From: Pedobacter sp. FW305-3-2-15-E-R2A2 | Lineage (GTDB): Bacteria > Bacteroidota > Bacteroidia > Sphingobacteriales > Sphingobacteriaceae | Direction of reading: 5' to 3' | Length of the DNA stretch: 64,000 bases | NCBI RefSeq assembly: GCF_038446955.1 | Contig: NZ_CP151803.1 | Coordinates: 3,348,001-3,412,000 of the forward strand | Shown: positions 34,751-43,454 of the stretch, in pieces | Layout: each line of letters begins with the position of its first letter | Position numbering within the stretch: the stretch's first letter is position 1 | The notes under the pieces: generated by a model | The model's database searches: none | Told to the model about the DNA's origin: nothing | Seen by the model: only the letters and a program-made list of their open reading frames with translations | Made by a program: the position numbers and the translations under genes

Positions 34751-35902
34751 ATGGAAAAAAATAAGAGAATTGCCATCATAGGTGGCGGTCCGGGAGGACT
34801 TACACTGGCAAGGCTTTTACAACTCAAAGGAGCAGATGTAAAGGTATATGAAAGGGACTTTGATCAGGAGAACAGAATACAAGGGGCAACACTTGACCTT
34901 CATCAGGAATCGGGTTTAGAAGCCTTGCGCAGGGCAGGATTGATGACTGAGTTTTACGCCAATTTTCGTCCCGGTGCTGGAAAGATGCGCATCATGGATA
35001 AAGATGCAGTCATTAAAATGGATTGGGATGAACCTGGAGATCTGGTGGACGATCGTCCGGAAATTGACCGCGGTCCTTTAAGAAATATTTTACTCGAATC
35101 CCTGCATGCGGATACCGTGGTCTGGGATAGTCAGTATCTTGCCATGGTACAACAGGAAAATCAATGGCACCTACAATTCAAAAACGGAAGTTCGGCCATT
35201 GCAGATATCGTGATTGCCGCTGATGGGGCAAAGTCTAAAATCAGACCCTTACTCAGTGCTATTGCTCCGGTTTATTCAGGGATCACGATCGTTGAAGGGA
35301 ATGTTTATCATGCGGCTCAAAATGCGCCGGCTTTACAGAAGCTGTTGGATGGCGGAAAGATTTTTGCCTTTGGTGAGGGAAAGTCTTTGATATTAAGTGC
35401 AAAAGGAGATGGTAGCCTTTCTTTTTATACCGGTTGTAGGGTGGAGGAATCCTGGGTGGTGGATAGTGGAATTGATTTTTCAGATCAATCGCAGGTCTTT
35501 GAATGGTTTAAAAAGGAATTTGGTTCATGGGATTTGATTTGGCAGGAATTATTTCGGGGAGAGGAGGTTTCGTTCGTGCCAAGACCTCAATATTATTTCC
35601 CATTGGACCAGCGATGGGAAACACAGTCGAATTTAACGATCATAGGTGATGCAGCACATGTCATGCCTCCATATGCCGGTGAAGGCGTAAATATGGCCAT
35701 GCAGGATGCGATGGAATTGAGCGAATGTTTAAGCAATGAACAATTTCCAACGATAGCTGCTGCAATAGCACAGTATGAAAAACAGATGCTCAGCAGAGCT
35801 GCAGCGGTCACTAAAATAACTTTAGATTCAACGGAGATGCTGCATTCTGATGACGCAGCAGAGCGACTGATTCAGATGTTTAATGATTTCGACGGGCACT
35901 AA
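34751..35902 (+). CDS. FAD-dependent monooxygenase, TetX-like
   Basis: A 383-residue class A flavin monooxygenase. The Rossmann GxGxxG motif is GGGPGG at about residues 10-15, with YERD marking the end of beta-2, followed by the TLDLH motif shared with TetX and the FAD-binding GDAAHVMPPYAGEGVNMAMQDA near residue 300. TetX itself hydroxylates tetracyclines; this protein is only a homologue, and the substrate may differ. The start at 34751 gives a normal N-terminus, though an ATG at 34706 would add 15 residues. The divergent AraC regulator probably controls it. Confidence 0.85.
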   Translation: MEKNKRIAIIGGGPGGLTLARLLQLKGADVKVYERDFDQENRIQGATLDLHQESGLEALRRAGLMTEFYANFRPGAGKMRIMDKDAVIKMDWDEPGDLVDDRPEIDRGPLRNILLESLHADTVVWDSQYLAMVQQENQWHLQFKNGSSAIADIVIAADGAKSKIRPLLSAIAPVYSGITIVEGNVYHAAQNAPALQKLLDGGKIFAFGEGKSLILSAKGDGSLSFYTGCRVEESWVVDSGIDFSDQSQVFEWFKKEFGSWDLIWQELFRGEEVSFVPRPQYYFPLDQRWETQSNLTIIGDAAHVMPPYAGEGVNMAMQDAMELSECLSNEQFPTIAAAIAQYEKQMLSRAAAVTKITLDSTEMLHSDDAAERLIQMFNDFDGH

Positions 35903-36371
35903 GGATTTCAGCACAGATGCGGGACATTGCTTAATGGCAGTGTTTTATCAATAGATAATTTATTTTTATTATCTTTTTATGATATTTTTTTCCCGAAGAG
36001 AATAAGCCCTGATTGTTGACACTTATCTTAATTTACGATTCTTCTCTTCACAGGCAAAGCAAACGGTTGCGTTAGGATTAGCTGTTTTCAGACCTTTTCC
36101 TTGTTTTCTATAGAAAACAAGGAAATCTTGTGTGGTAAAAGGCATTCGAAATTCGTATATTTTTTTACGTTCTGACCGCTATAGGGGAGTTGTCATCTGT
36201 TTTTTACCGAAAAACAAGCTTGGGGTTGTGAATCAAACGTTTGCGCAACATCTATTGATTCTTAGTCACCTTTTAATCTATAGCTTTATGTAAGCCGCTG
36301 CTAAGCAGAGATTTATTGAGCTGAATAGAAACCGCTATTAACCAACCAATCATAATCCTAAACCAAAAACT
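35903..36371. other. 469-bp intergenic region before the metzincin lipoprotein gene
   Basis: No ORF of note. It contains a perfect 30-bp palindrome at 36096-36125 (listed separately). Two small adjacent palindromes, CAAACGTTTG at 36234-36243 and TTGCGCAA at 36241-36248, lie about 130 bp before the gene; the first has the AAxCGxTT core of LacI-type operators. TAGCTTTA at about 36281-36288 is one base off the -7 element TAnnTTTG. Confidence 0.5.
36096..36125. repeat. Perfect 30-bp palindrome
   Basis: The half-site TTTCCTTGTTTTCTA is followed directly by its exact reverse complement, with no spacer. It lies about 195 bp after the monooxygenase stop and 246 bp before the metzincin gene. It may be a terminator-like hairpin, a regulator site or a remnant of a mobile repeat. 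Confidence 0.75.
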
Positions 36372-37952
36372 ATGAACAAACTTTCATTATCTGCAATTTT
36401 ATTGATTGCATCATTGGCCGTTATTGCCAGTTGTAAACGAGTTTCTGATGTCCCTGTAGGTGAAAACCAAAGAGCAGCCAACAAATTCGGTGCTACAGGT
36501 GATGGGCCGCAATCGGGAACAAATAACCTGAATGTTGTCTATTTTATTCCATCCGATCTGGATACGGTTCCAGGGTATCAGAAAAGACTGAATGGGGTAA
36601 TGGTGTACACTCAGAATTTTGTTTCCAAATGGATGAACCACTGGGGGCATACGAATAAAACGGTAGGAATCCCTGTTGACGCCCAGGGGAAACTGAAAAT
36701 GGCCGTGATCAGAGGTGCTTATCCAAAAGCAACCTATCCTTATGAAGGGGGATCTGGCCAGATGATGACAGAAATCAATGCCTATTATGCGGCGCATCCC
36801 GGAGAAAAAACAAGTGACCATATCCTTGTCGTTACGCCAACTTATTCTTACGATGCAAGTGGTTATCCTAGCGGAGGCCCTTTCTATGGAATTGGACGCT
36901 GGTGTTTCGCGCTGGACTATACCGGCTTGGATACGCTTAATCTTGGCAAGCCGGACGATAAATATTCGACGATATGGATCGGCGGATTGGCACATGAACT
37001 GGGACATGGAATTAACCTTCCTCACAATGGGGGAGCTGAATCGCAAAACCTAACCTTTGGAACCACATTGATGGGGTCTGGAAACAGCACTTTCGGCAAA
37101 TCGCCAACTTACCTTTCTCCCGCAGATGCAGCAATACTTGCGAATTGCCAGGTGTTCAGTTCTACGACAAGGTCAGACTGGTATGCGGCTCCAGGTTTTC
37201 AGCTGACAAAGTTTAGTGCCAAATATCAAAGCGGAAACATCATTGTTGCCGGAAAATTTAGTTCGACCAAAGCCGTGAAAGACATCGCTTTGTACCATAG
37301 GATTGCCGCTACTGATGCCGGGGGCTATCGTTCGGTAACTTTTGCGGCCAAACCCATCGGAACGGATAGTTTTTATGTCAGCATGCCGGTAAGCGATTTC
37401 AGGGAGAAAGGAAATACGGGTTATGAATTTACAATCAGGTATTGTCATGAGAATGGAAGCATTAGCTCTCAGGTTATCAACTATTCCTTTGCCAATGACA
37501 TTCCTCAAATCAACATTGCTGATAAGCCAGTTTACAGCAAAACAAACTGGAGCATAACTTCTTATAGTTCGCAGGAGACCGCCAGTGAAAACGGCGCGGC
37601 GACCAATGTGATTGACAATTCCATTTCTACCTACTGGCATTCCCGCTGGTCCAGCAGCGCAACGAGCTATCCACATACGTTGGTGATCAATATGGGATCA
37701 ACCAAAGATGTTAACCGGTTTACTTTCTGGCAAAGAGACTCCAGAAGGGTGAAAAGTATAGAGATCTTAACGAGTAACAACGCAAATACATGGACGAGTC
37801 TGGGCACGTTTACCTTGCAGGACACGACAAATCCACAAGATATTATATTGTCGACAGTGAAGAATTTCAGGTATTTTAAACTGAATATGAAATCTTCGTA
37901 TGATGGGGCGCAGTTTGCAGCGCTTGCAGAAGTCGGTACTTATAAAGATTAA
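36372..37952 (+). CDS. Metzincin-type zinc protease lipoprotein with C-terminal discoidin (F5/8 type C) domain
   Basis: A 526-residue lipoprotein (lipobox AVIASC, Cys21). The catalytic domain has HELGHGINLPH at H208-H218, the metzincin pattern HExxHxxxxxH with Asn in place of the usual Gly, and a Met-turn candidate in TTLMGSG. A beta-rich linker (~270-380) is followed by a discoidin-like domain (~390-525: SYSSQETASENGAATNVIDNSISTYWHSRW...SIEILTSNNANTWTSLG), which often binds glycans. It is probably a surface glycoprotein- or mucin-directed protease. A strong terminator follows. Confidence 0.85.
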   Translation: MNKLSLSAILLIASLAVIASCKRVSDVPVGENQRAANKFGATGDGPQSGTNNLNVVYFIPSDLDTVPGYQKRLNGVMVYTQNFVSKWMNHWGHTNKTVGIPVDAQGKLKMAVIRGAYPKATYPYEGGSGQMMTEINAYYAAHPGEKTSDHILVVTPTYSYDASGYPSGGPFYGIGRWCFALDYTGLDTLNLGKPDDKYSTIWIGGLAHELGHGINLPHNGGAESQNLTFGTTLMGSGNSTFGKSPTYLSPADAAILANCQVFSSTTRSDWYAAPGFQLTKFSAKYQSGNIIVAGKFSSTKAVKDIALYHRIAATDAGGYRSVTFAAKPIGTDSFYVSMPVSDFREKGNTGYEFTIRYCHENGSISSQVINYSFANDIPQINIADKPVYSKTNWSITSYSSQETASENGAATNVIDNSISTYWHSRWSSSATSYPHTLVINMGSTKDVNRFTFWQRDSRRVKSIEILTSNNANTWTSLGTFTLQDTTNPQDIILSTVKNFRYFKLNMKSSYDGAQFAALAEVGTYKD

Positions 37953-37969
37953 TTGTTTTCTCAAATAGG

Positions 37970-38004
37970 AAAAAAGAAGCTGCCAGATGGCAGCTTCTTT
38001 TTTT
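37970..38004 (+). terminator. Intrinsic terminator after the metzincin gene
   Basis: Perfect arms (16 nt each, core GAAGCTGCCA / TGGCAGCTTC) with a very short loop and a T7 tail, starting 17 bp after the stop codon. Confidence 0.85.
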
Positions 38005-38181
38005 CGTTTATTCTTATTCAATAGGAAGCAATTCATTGATTCATACGATTTCCAGAGGATATTGCTATAATATGTTTGAAACTTCACCCTTAATCCGGGT
38101 ATTAGAATCAGCTGCTCTTGATGCTGTATGGCATCCTGATCCGTCGCGGACTGCTACCAGAAGTGTTATCGTTACTGTTTC

Positions 38182-38970
38182 TTATTTTTTCCTTAGTTCC
38201 AGCCTCAATGTCTTGTTATCATTTTCCAGATGGTCTAATTTCTTGTCCATCTGAATCAGATGTAGAGTGAGTTCTTCTATCTTTTCCAAAAGTTTTGCAT
38301 TCATTTCTCCAAGATCTACACCATTGGCTTTTATATCAGCCGCAGAGGGTAGACCAGGTAAATGACCTTTTTCTTTGATGTGCGCATCTGTTTCTTTTAA
38401 TGTTGGCAATTCGTATCCTTTTGCGAATACATAATCTGGCCAGTTGTCATTTTCTACTTTTATCTCTTTTGCTCTTATATTTCCATTCACCGAAAGTTTT
38501 GAGTCAGGGGTTGTAGTACCAATACCAAGATTGCCATTGGCAAGCATGGTCATATAAAAACTAGTGTAACTTGACCAGGCAAATAAAGGACGGTTATTTA
38601 CTTTTGATGTTGGTAGCCTGGCATCAAAAACAGTTAGAGGTTTGGTACCATTGTCATTGGCTGTGTTGGTCTGGCTAATTAAATATAATGCAGAAGAATT
38701 TCCAGAAACTACGTTAGACCTCATTGCAGGTAGAAATATGTTTGCACCAAATGTGGAGTTCACGAATTCAATATAATCCCCAGGCGCATCTGAAACACGC
38801 ATTTTTAGCAGGTTTTCGTCGGTGCTTGTAGCAGGGATCAAAATTTCCAATTGAGAGGCTGGAGTAATCGTTCCAATACCTGCCTTTCCTGATGCAGGAA
38901 AAATATTAGTTTGGGCACTGGAGATTGAAAAAGAAAAAATCAATCCCGATAATAAAGTGTAATATTTCAT
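38182..38970 (-). CDS. Secreted tail-fiber-type protein (paralogue 1)
   Basis: A 262-residue protein with signal peptide (LLSGLIFSFSISSAQ). It has two G-x-x-GIGT-x-TP motifs (GKAGIGTITPASQLEI and GNLGIGTTTPDSKLSV) and the shared C-terminal module of this window: KEIKVENDNWPDYVFAKGYELPTL, HLPGLPSA, DLGEMNAKLLEKIEELTLHLI and a terminal coiled coil. Such proteins are often annotated 'tail fiber domain-containing', although nothing here suggests a phage. Four close relatives lie in the downstream T2SS-like/RHS region. This copy is on the opposite strand, upstream of that region. Confidence 0.8.
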   Translation of the reverse strand: MKYYTLLSGLIFSFSISSAQTNIFPASGKAGIGTITPASQLEILIPATSTDENLLKMRVSDAPGDYIEFVNSTFGANIFLPAMRSNVVSGNSSALYLISQTNTANDNGTKPLTVFDARLPTSKVNNRPLFAWSSYTSFYMTMLANGNLGIGTTTPDSKLSVNGNIRAKEIKVENDNWPDYVFAKGYELPTLKETDAHIKEKGHLPGLPSAADIKANGVDLGEMNAKLLEKIEELTLHLIQMDKKLDHLENDNKTLRLELRKK

Positions 38971-39350
38971 ATGTTTTTTAATTGCTTTTATCTGATAGAT
39001 TATAGGCCTTCAAGTTATTTATGGAAGACCTGGAAGAAGTTGAGGGAGGGGCACAGCGTGTAATTTTGTTGAAAAAATAAAGAACGAAGATAGATATATA
39101 ATTTTATGATTTATAACAGGACTTTTTTTAGTTTTTAAAATAGGTTAATGCTATAGAAAGTCAAATCTATCTCTTTGGCAGAGGAGTGTTCTTTATAACA
39201 TTGAAAAAGTGCAACCGGGAAAGTTTGCAGAATGAAAAAAAATGCGACGGCATGATGGCAGCACAAATACTGCGGGTGGAAAATTGTATTAGATACTAGT
39301 TGTTAATAACCTTGCTGAGGTTAAATCAAATTAGCTATATTTATGGCCTC
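38971..39350. other. 380-bp divergent intergenic region before the T2SS-like locus
   Basis: AT-rich region between the divergent tail-fiber-type gene and the first gene of the secretion locus. It should hold both promoters. I see no strong palindrome, no clear TTG/TAnnTTTG pair and no small gene. Confidence 0.4.
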
Positions 39351-40301
39351 ATGTTAAAAATAAGTAATCTCTCGAAAATAGCACTAATATTAGTTGTGTT
39401 GTTTATCGGTTGTAAAGAATTCATCGAACCCTCTATAGAGCGAAAAAATGTGGTATTGCTGGCGCCTTCAAGTGGTGTTGAGTCCATTATATATGATCAG
39501 ACCTTTTGGTGGGAAGAAGTCGAAGATGCCTTAAAGTATCGCCTGCAAATAGTCACCCCTGGCTTCAATAATACCGTCAGGTTAATTGCAGATACCCTTA
39601 TAAAGGGCAATAAATTCAACCAAACTCTTGATCCGGGTAATTATGAATGGAGAGTCAGGGCAGAGAACGGAAGTAGTGCTACACGTTATACAAGTGCTGC
39701 TTTTACCATCCACCCATCTTCTATGAAGTTACAGCAGGTTCAGTTATCTCTGCCAGCAAACGGGGCCTTGACCAATCAATCAACCGCTGTATTTAACTGG
39801 GTCAAGCTCTATGGAGCTGACAAATACAGATTACAGATTGATACCAATAATTTTTCTGATGAGACGAAGCTTTTCCTGGATAAAACGATTCCCAGTCTGG
39901 AATATACAGTCACATTTAGCAGGAATAAAGTTTATCAATGGAGAGTACAGGCAAAAAATGATATTGAAGAATCTAAATGGTCAGTCATCAGAAGCATTAC
40001 ATTTGACAATAGCCCTATGGCTAAAGTTTCTCTGATTTCTCCGGCAAACAATGTTGCGGTAACCAAGCCTGTGAATCTGAAATGGGAAGCCTTGACCACC
40101 GCAAAGAAATATAAGCTCTTTGTTTACCAAAGCAACGGCAATACACCTTATGACCCTACATTTCCGCTTACTTTAACGGCAACTTCTTATTCTTTTGCAG
40201 ATGGGCTGACTGGAGAAAAATTGTTTTGGGAGGTCAGAGCCATTGATGGCAATGGAAATGTTGGCCCTGCAGGTGAAGTGAGGAGTTTTACTATCCAATA
40301 A
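39351..40301 (+). CDS. Lipoprotein with three fibronectin type III-like repeats
   Basis: A 316-residue lipoprotein (lipobox LFIGC). Three repeats of about 90 residues each follow the pattern L-x-x-P-x-x-G...F-x-W-x-x-[VL]...A-x-K-Y-[RK]-L-x-[IV]...W-x-V-[RQ]-A, starting at VVLLAPSSG, VQLSLPANG and VSLISPANN. The fold is FN3-like. It is the first gene of a tightly spaced plus-strand operon of pilus/secretion genes (3 bp to the next), so it may be a structural or docking lipoprotein of that machine. I start at 39351 because the signal peptide begins there. Confidence 0.75.
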   Translation: MLKISNLSKIALILVVLFIGCKEFIEPSIERKNVVLLAPSSGVESIIYDQTFWWEEVEDALKYRLQIVTPGFNNTVRLIADTLIKGNKFNQTLDPGNYEWRVRAENGSSATRYTSAAFTIHPSSMKLQQVQLSLPANGALTNQSTAVFNWVKLYGADKYRLQIDTNNFSDETKLFLDKTIPSLEYTVTFSRNKVYQWRVQAKNDIEESKWSVIRSITFDNSPMAKVSLISPANNVAVTKPVNLKWEALTTAKKYKLFVYQSNGNTPYDPTFPLTLTATSYSFADGLTGEKLFWEVRAIDGNGNVGPAGEVRSFTIQ

Positions 40302-40303
40302 AT

Positions 40304-40798
40304 ATGGAAGCTGGGAAGAATAAGAAACTTACCTATCTGTTGATTTGTGCAGTTGCGGCAGTCTGGGGGATAATTTTGTATAGAGTCTTATTCAATAACT
40401 CAGACGACGACTATCAGTTAAAGGCTCAGCCAGTTGCTAAAAAAACTGAACCTTATGATCAATACGAATTGAAAAGAGATACCTTCAGATTGGCCTTGAA
40501 TTATAAGGATCCTTTTACTGGTATAGTAGAGGGGCCGGCTAAGCCGGTAGAAACAGGCGCCAAACCAACGAACTTTGTCCCGGCTCCATTTAGACCGCCG
40601 ATCAACTGGGAAGTCATAAAATATAGGGGGTACGTCATCAATCCGCAGACAAAAAAAGTGGTTTCTATAGTGGAGATAAATGGAAAGGAAAGAATGCTTG
40701 CTGAAGGCGAATTTCTGGAAGGAGTGAAACTAATAAAAAATAAAAAAGACTCCATACTTGTGTATTGGCAGGGTAAGCAAAAACATATCAAACAATGA
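40304..40798 (+). CDS. PilP/GspC-like inner-membrane component of the T2SS-like system
   Basis: A 164-residue bitopic protein: one N-terminal membrane helix (LTYLLICAVAAVWGIILYRVLF), a Pro-rich linker, and a small beta domain (WEVIKYRGYVINPQTKKVVSIVEINGKERMLAEGEFLEGVKL) that resembles the homology-region domain of GspC/PilP. In known systems this links the inner-membrane platform to the secretin. The assignment rests on topology, the fold-like sequence pattern and operon position. Its stop overlaps the next gene by four bases. Confidence 0.65.
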   Translation: MEAGKNKKLTYLLICAVAAVWGIILYRVLFNNSDDDYQLKAQPVAKKTEPYDQYELKRDTFRLALNYKDPFTGIVEGPAKPVETGAKPTNFVPAPFRPPINWEVIKYRGYVINPQTKKVVSIVEINGKERMLAEGEFLEGVKLIKNKKDSILVYWQGKQKHIKQ

Positions 40799-41376
40799 TT
40801 AAATCAAGCATAAATATTCTAATCCTGACTGCCGTGTTTATCTTTTTCGCCGGCAATGTTTCGGGGCAGCGTAGTGAGAAAGATTTGCTTAGTCATAAAA
40901 TTATTGTGAATCAGGGTGACTGTACCATTGTAGCCTACGTAAAGCCAGTGAGAGGATGGCCTGTGGAGACTGATAAGCGCTATTATTGGTTTTCTGCTCA
41001 TCACATCAAAAGTACACAAGGTGGCTATAGCGGACGGTTGTTAAATGGAGATTACAGGGAATCTTATGCCAATAAAAATTTAAAGGAACTGGGCTATTTT
41101 TACAAAGGACTGAAAGCGGGAATCTGGAGGAGTTGGAACCGGAGTGGAAAACTAACCGCAGACTATACCTGGAATTTTGGGGAGAAAAATGGAATCTACC
41201 ATAAATATGACAGCCTGGGCGGCGTTCTGGAAAGTGGGAAATACCGCAATGGGTTGTTACATGGAAAACAGAAAGTTTTTGTTGGAGACAGCACCAGAAC
41301 AATCTATTATCATAAAGGCAAAGTGTCTGGTCCAAAAAGTATTGTTCCCGGTTTTATAAGACGCATTTTTAATTAA
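40795..41376 (+). CDS. Secreted MORN/YwqK-like repeat protein in the T2SS-like operon
   Basis: A 193-residue protein with signal peptide (INILILTAVFIFFAGNVSG). Its second half has MORN-variant repeats (GYFYKGLKAGIWRSWNRSGKLTADYTWNFGEKNGIYHKYDSLGGVLESGKYRNGLLHGKQ), like YwqK-type proteins. The function in a secretion operon is unknown. It is translationally coupled to the GspC-like gene (ATGA overlap) and precedes the pilin genes. Confidence 0.7.
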   Translation: MIKSSINILILTAVFIFFAGNVSGQRSEKDLLSHKIIVNQGDCTIVAYVKPVRGWPVETDKRYYWFSAHHIKSTQGGYSGRLLNGDYRESYANKNLKELGYFYKGLKAGIWRSWNRSGKLTADYTWNFGEKNGIYHKYDSLGGVLESGKYRNGLLHGKQKVFVGDSTRTIYYHKGKVSGPKSIVPGFIRRIFN

Positions 41377-41391
41377 TAGAGATGCAGCAAA

Positions 41392-42636
41392 ATGACCATG
41401 CTTAAAGCATCTACTTTATATATTGTAGTCATCATTTCCTTGCTGATAGCCATGATCTCTGCGTCATTGCTCACCATTGCATTTTACTACCGGCTGGAAG
41501 TTCAAAAAAAGACGAGACTGGACAATTTACTTCACAATGAAAATTCAGGAAGAGAAATTTTGCTTTCTGAGGGGTTTAGTGATTATGATAAGAAGGTCGT
41601 GATGGACTTGTTTGCTGACGGGAAAGACAGTTTGGTCTTGAGAAAAGAACTCTGGGGTGTTTATGAACTTGGAATGGTAAAAGCTTTTGAACTTAAAGAT
41701 ACGCTGAAACGTTCTTTTTTGATTGGTAACGTCTTTTTGGATTCCAACGTACTTTACCTTGCGGATGAAGACCGGCCACTTTCGCTGAGTGGTAAAACGC
41801 AGCTTGTTGGTGATGGGGAATTGCCTAAATCAGGGCTCAAACAGTCTTATGTGGACGGAAAACCCTACGAAGGGAAAGAGTTGATCAAAGGCAAAATTAC
41901 GGAGAGTAACAGAAATGTTCCTCCCCTGGATGAAAAACTGATACAGCAGTTGGAGCAAAATTTTAAGCCTGAGAAGGGGCTGCCGTTTAATGTGCGTGAC
42001 TCCATGGTCAATTCCTTTTTTAATACCGTTCAGTTGTATCAGCTTGAGCTGAATCAGCCGGTGATTGAGGATACGAAATTGAGGGGGAAAATCATACTTG
42101 TTTCTGATACTGTAATCACCATTGCTGCAACAACTGTCCTTGAGGATGTCCAGATTTATGCTCCAGCTATCATTGTAGCCTCTGGTTTTAAGGGGAGTTG
42201 TCAGCTGTTCGCAAGAGATTCTATTGTTATTGGCAAAGATTGTACTTTTGATTACCCTTCTTTTGCCGGGGTTTTTAAGTCGGAGGAAAGTAAAATACAG
42301 TCGAAAATTAGTATTGGGGAAGGAGTAACATTTTCAGGCATACTGATGACCTATGAAAAGAAAAGGTCTGACTTGCAGACTATGATTTCTTTAGGAGCGA
42401 AGAGCAGGGTAAAAGGGGAGGTCTTTGCGACCGGTTATATCAAGATGGAAAAAGGCCTGACTGTTTATGGAAAAGTTTATGCAAAGCGTTTTATCATGCA
42501 GACACCTGCCACGCTTTATGAAAACTATCTAATAGATATTACATTGAACCGTAAACTACTAAGCAAATACTACCTGAGTTCAATCGTATTTAAACGGGCG
42601 ATCCCTGACAAAAAGGTTTTAAAATGGTTAAATTGA
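41392..42636 (+). CDS. GspK/PilX-like minor (pseudo)pilin with a large beta-helix-like domain
   Basis: A 414-residue protein beginning MTMLKASTLYIVVIISLLIAMISASLL. This is a type IV pilin-like leader and helix, but without the Glu at mature position 5, as in GspK. The C-terminal part (residues ~225-370) has short beta-rungs like bactofilin/polymer-forming or left-handed helix repeats (LEDVQIYAPAIIVASGFKGSCQLFARDSIVIGKDCTF). GspK normally caps the pseudopilus tip. The body here is different from GspK, so the role as tip protein is an inference from the leader and gene order (next to the GspI- and GspJ-like genes). Confidence 0.6.
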   Translation: MTMLKASTLYIVVIISLLIAMISASLLTIAFYYRLEVQKKTRLDNLLHNENSGREILLSEGFSDYDKKVVMDLFADGKDSLVLRKELWGVYELGMVKAFELKDTLKRSFLIGNVFLDSNVLYLADEDRPLSLSGKTQLVGDGELPKSGLKQSYVDGKPYEGKELIKGKITESNRNVPPLDEKLIQQLEQNFKPEKGLPFNVRDSMVNSFFNTVQLYQLELNQPVIEDTKLRGKIILVSDTVITIAATTVLEDVQIYAPAIIVASGFKGSCQLFARDSIVIGKDCTFDYPSFAGVFKSEESKIQSKISIGEGVTFSGILMTYEKKRSDLQTMISLGAKSRVKGEVFATGYIKMEKGLTVYGKVYAKRFIMQTPATLYENYLIDITLNRKLLSKYYLSSIVFKRAIPDKKVLKWLN

Positions 42637-42989
42637 AGCTGAGTACCTTAAAAGCTTCCACACTTCTGGAGGTGATCGTTGCAATGGTGATTATTATGAT
42701 CGTTTTTGTACTTGCAACAGGGATTTTTGCCAAAGTTATTGGTTCCTCCCCATCAGTGAAGCAGCAGCAGGTCCGATCGCTCAGTTCGGGGATCATCCAG
42801 GAATGTTTAGCTCAACGGAATTGGACTGATGAAACTGTTGAAGTTGACAGTATTGTTTTCCAAAAAACAGTCTTGCCTTATGGGAATGATCCAGATCTGT
42901 TACAGATTAGCGTATCGGCAATAGAACATGGGAAGGAGATTGGAAAGTCAAGACGGATTGTCAGAAAAGGGAGGGATGATGCTAAATAA
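42624..42989 (+). CDS. GspI-like pseudopilin
   Basis: A 121-residue protein with prepilin motif LKASTLLEVIVAMVIIMIVFVL: a short basic leader, Ala at -1, Glu at mature +5, and a hydrophobic helix. The remaining globular part is small. Size and position between the GspK- and GspJ-like genes fit GspI, though assignment among minor pseudopilins is tentative. It overlaps the preceding gene by 13 bp and the next by 11 bp. Confidence 0.7.
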   Translation: MVKLKLSTLKASTLLEVIVAMVIIMIVFVLATGIFAKVIGSSPSVKQQQVRSLSSGIIQECLAQRNWTDETVEVDSIVFQKTVLPYGNDPDLLQISVSAIEHGKEIGKSRRIVRKGRDDAK

Positions 42990-43452
42990 GAAATTGCCGG
43001 CTTTTACTTTGATGGAAGTAACTATTGCGATGTTGATTGCAGCAATAGCTATTGCCATCACTTTTACGGCCTATAGAATTGTAAGTGGGTCTTATCTTAA
43101 CTTTACCAGAAAGCAAGATCGGGTGGCCATCTTTATTACCGCAGACAAGCTGTTGAAACAGGATTTTCTTAAAGCAAAAAAGATTGTTAAAGTTCCGGAT
43201 GGACTGACAATGGAAATGGAAGAAGGTATTGTAAATTATAATTTTAATAATGCTTACCTGCTTCGTGATCAGTTTTCTCTGAGAACAGATACTTTTAAGT
43301 TGAAAATTGATAAACTTAACTTTTTATTTGAGAATGAGGCGGCCGAAGAGGGCAGTACGGTAGATCAATGTAGCTTTGAAACAGAAATTGACAAACAGGC
43401 AATTTTACTTTATTATCAAAAAACATATAGTGCAAAGGACTTATTTCAATAA
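42979..43452 (+). CDS. GspJ/GspH-like pseudopilin
   Basis: A 157-residue protein with prepilin motif LPAFTLMEVTIAMLIAAIAIAITFT (Ala at -1, Glu at mature +5). The ATG at 42979 (42976 is equally in frame) follows a purine-rich GGGAGGG; the longer frame opening at 42928 lies wholly in the upstream gene. The globular domain is beta-rich. It is probably a minor pseudopilin; GspJ is preferred by order only. Confidence 0.7.
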   Translation: MLNKKLPAFTLMEVTIAMLIAAIAIAITFTAYRIVSGSYLNFTRKQDRVAIFITADKLLKQDFLKAKKIVKVPDGLTMEMEEGIVNYNFNNAYLLRDQFSLRTDTFKLKIDKLNFLFENEAAEEGSTVDQCSFETEIDKQAILLYYQKTYSAKDLFQ

Positions 43453-43454
43453 TT

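Noticed and set aside
34751..35902. Calling the FAD monooxygenase a tetracycline-resistance gene tet(X)
   Set aside because: Only shared family motifs are visible and the sequence is clearly divergent from TetX; the substrate is unknown.
36411..37046. 211-residue minus-strand ORF inside the metzincin gene
   Set aside because: Antisense shadow of a clear protease gene with catalytic motif; no start context or domain.
38036..38254. 72-residue plus-strand ORF overlapping the end of tail-fiber paralogue 1
   Set aside because: It lies mostly antisense to the end of a well-supported gene and has no family resemblance.
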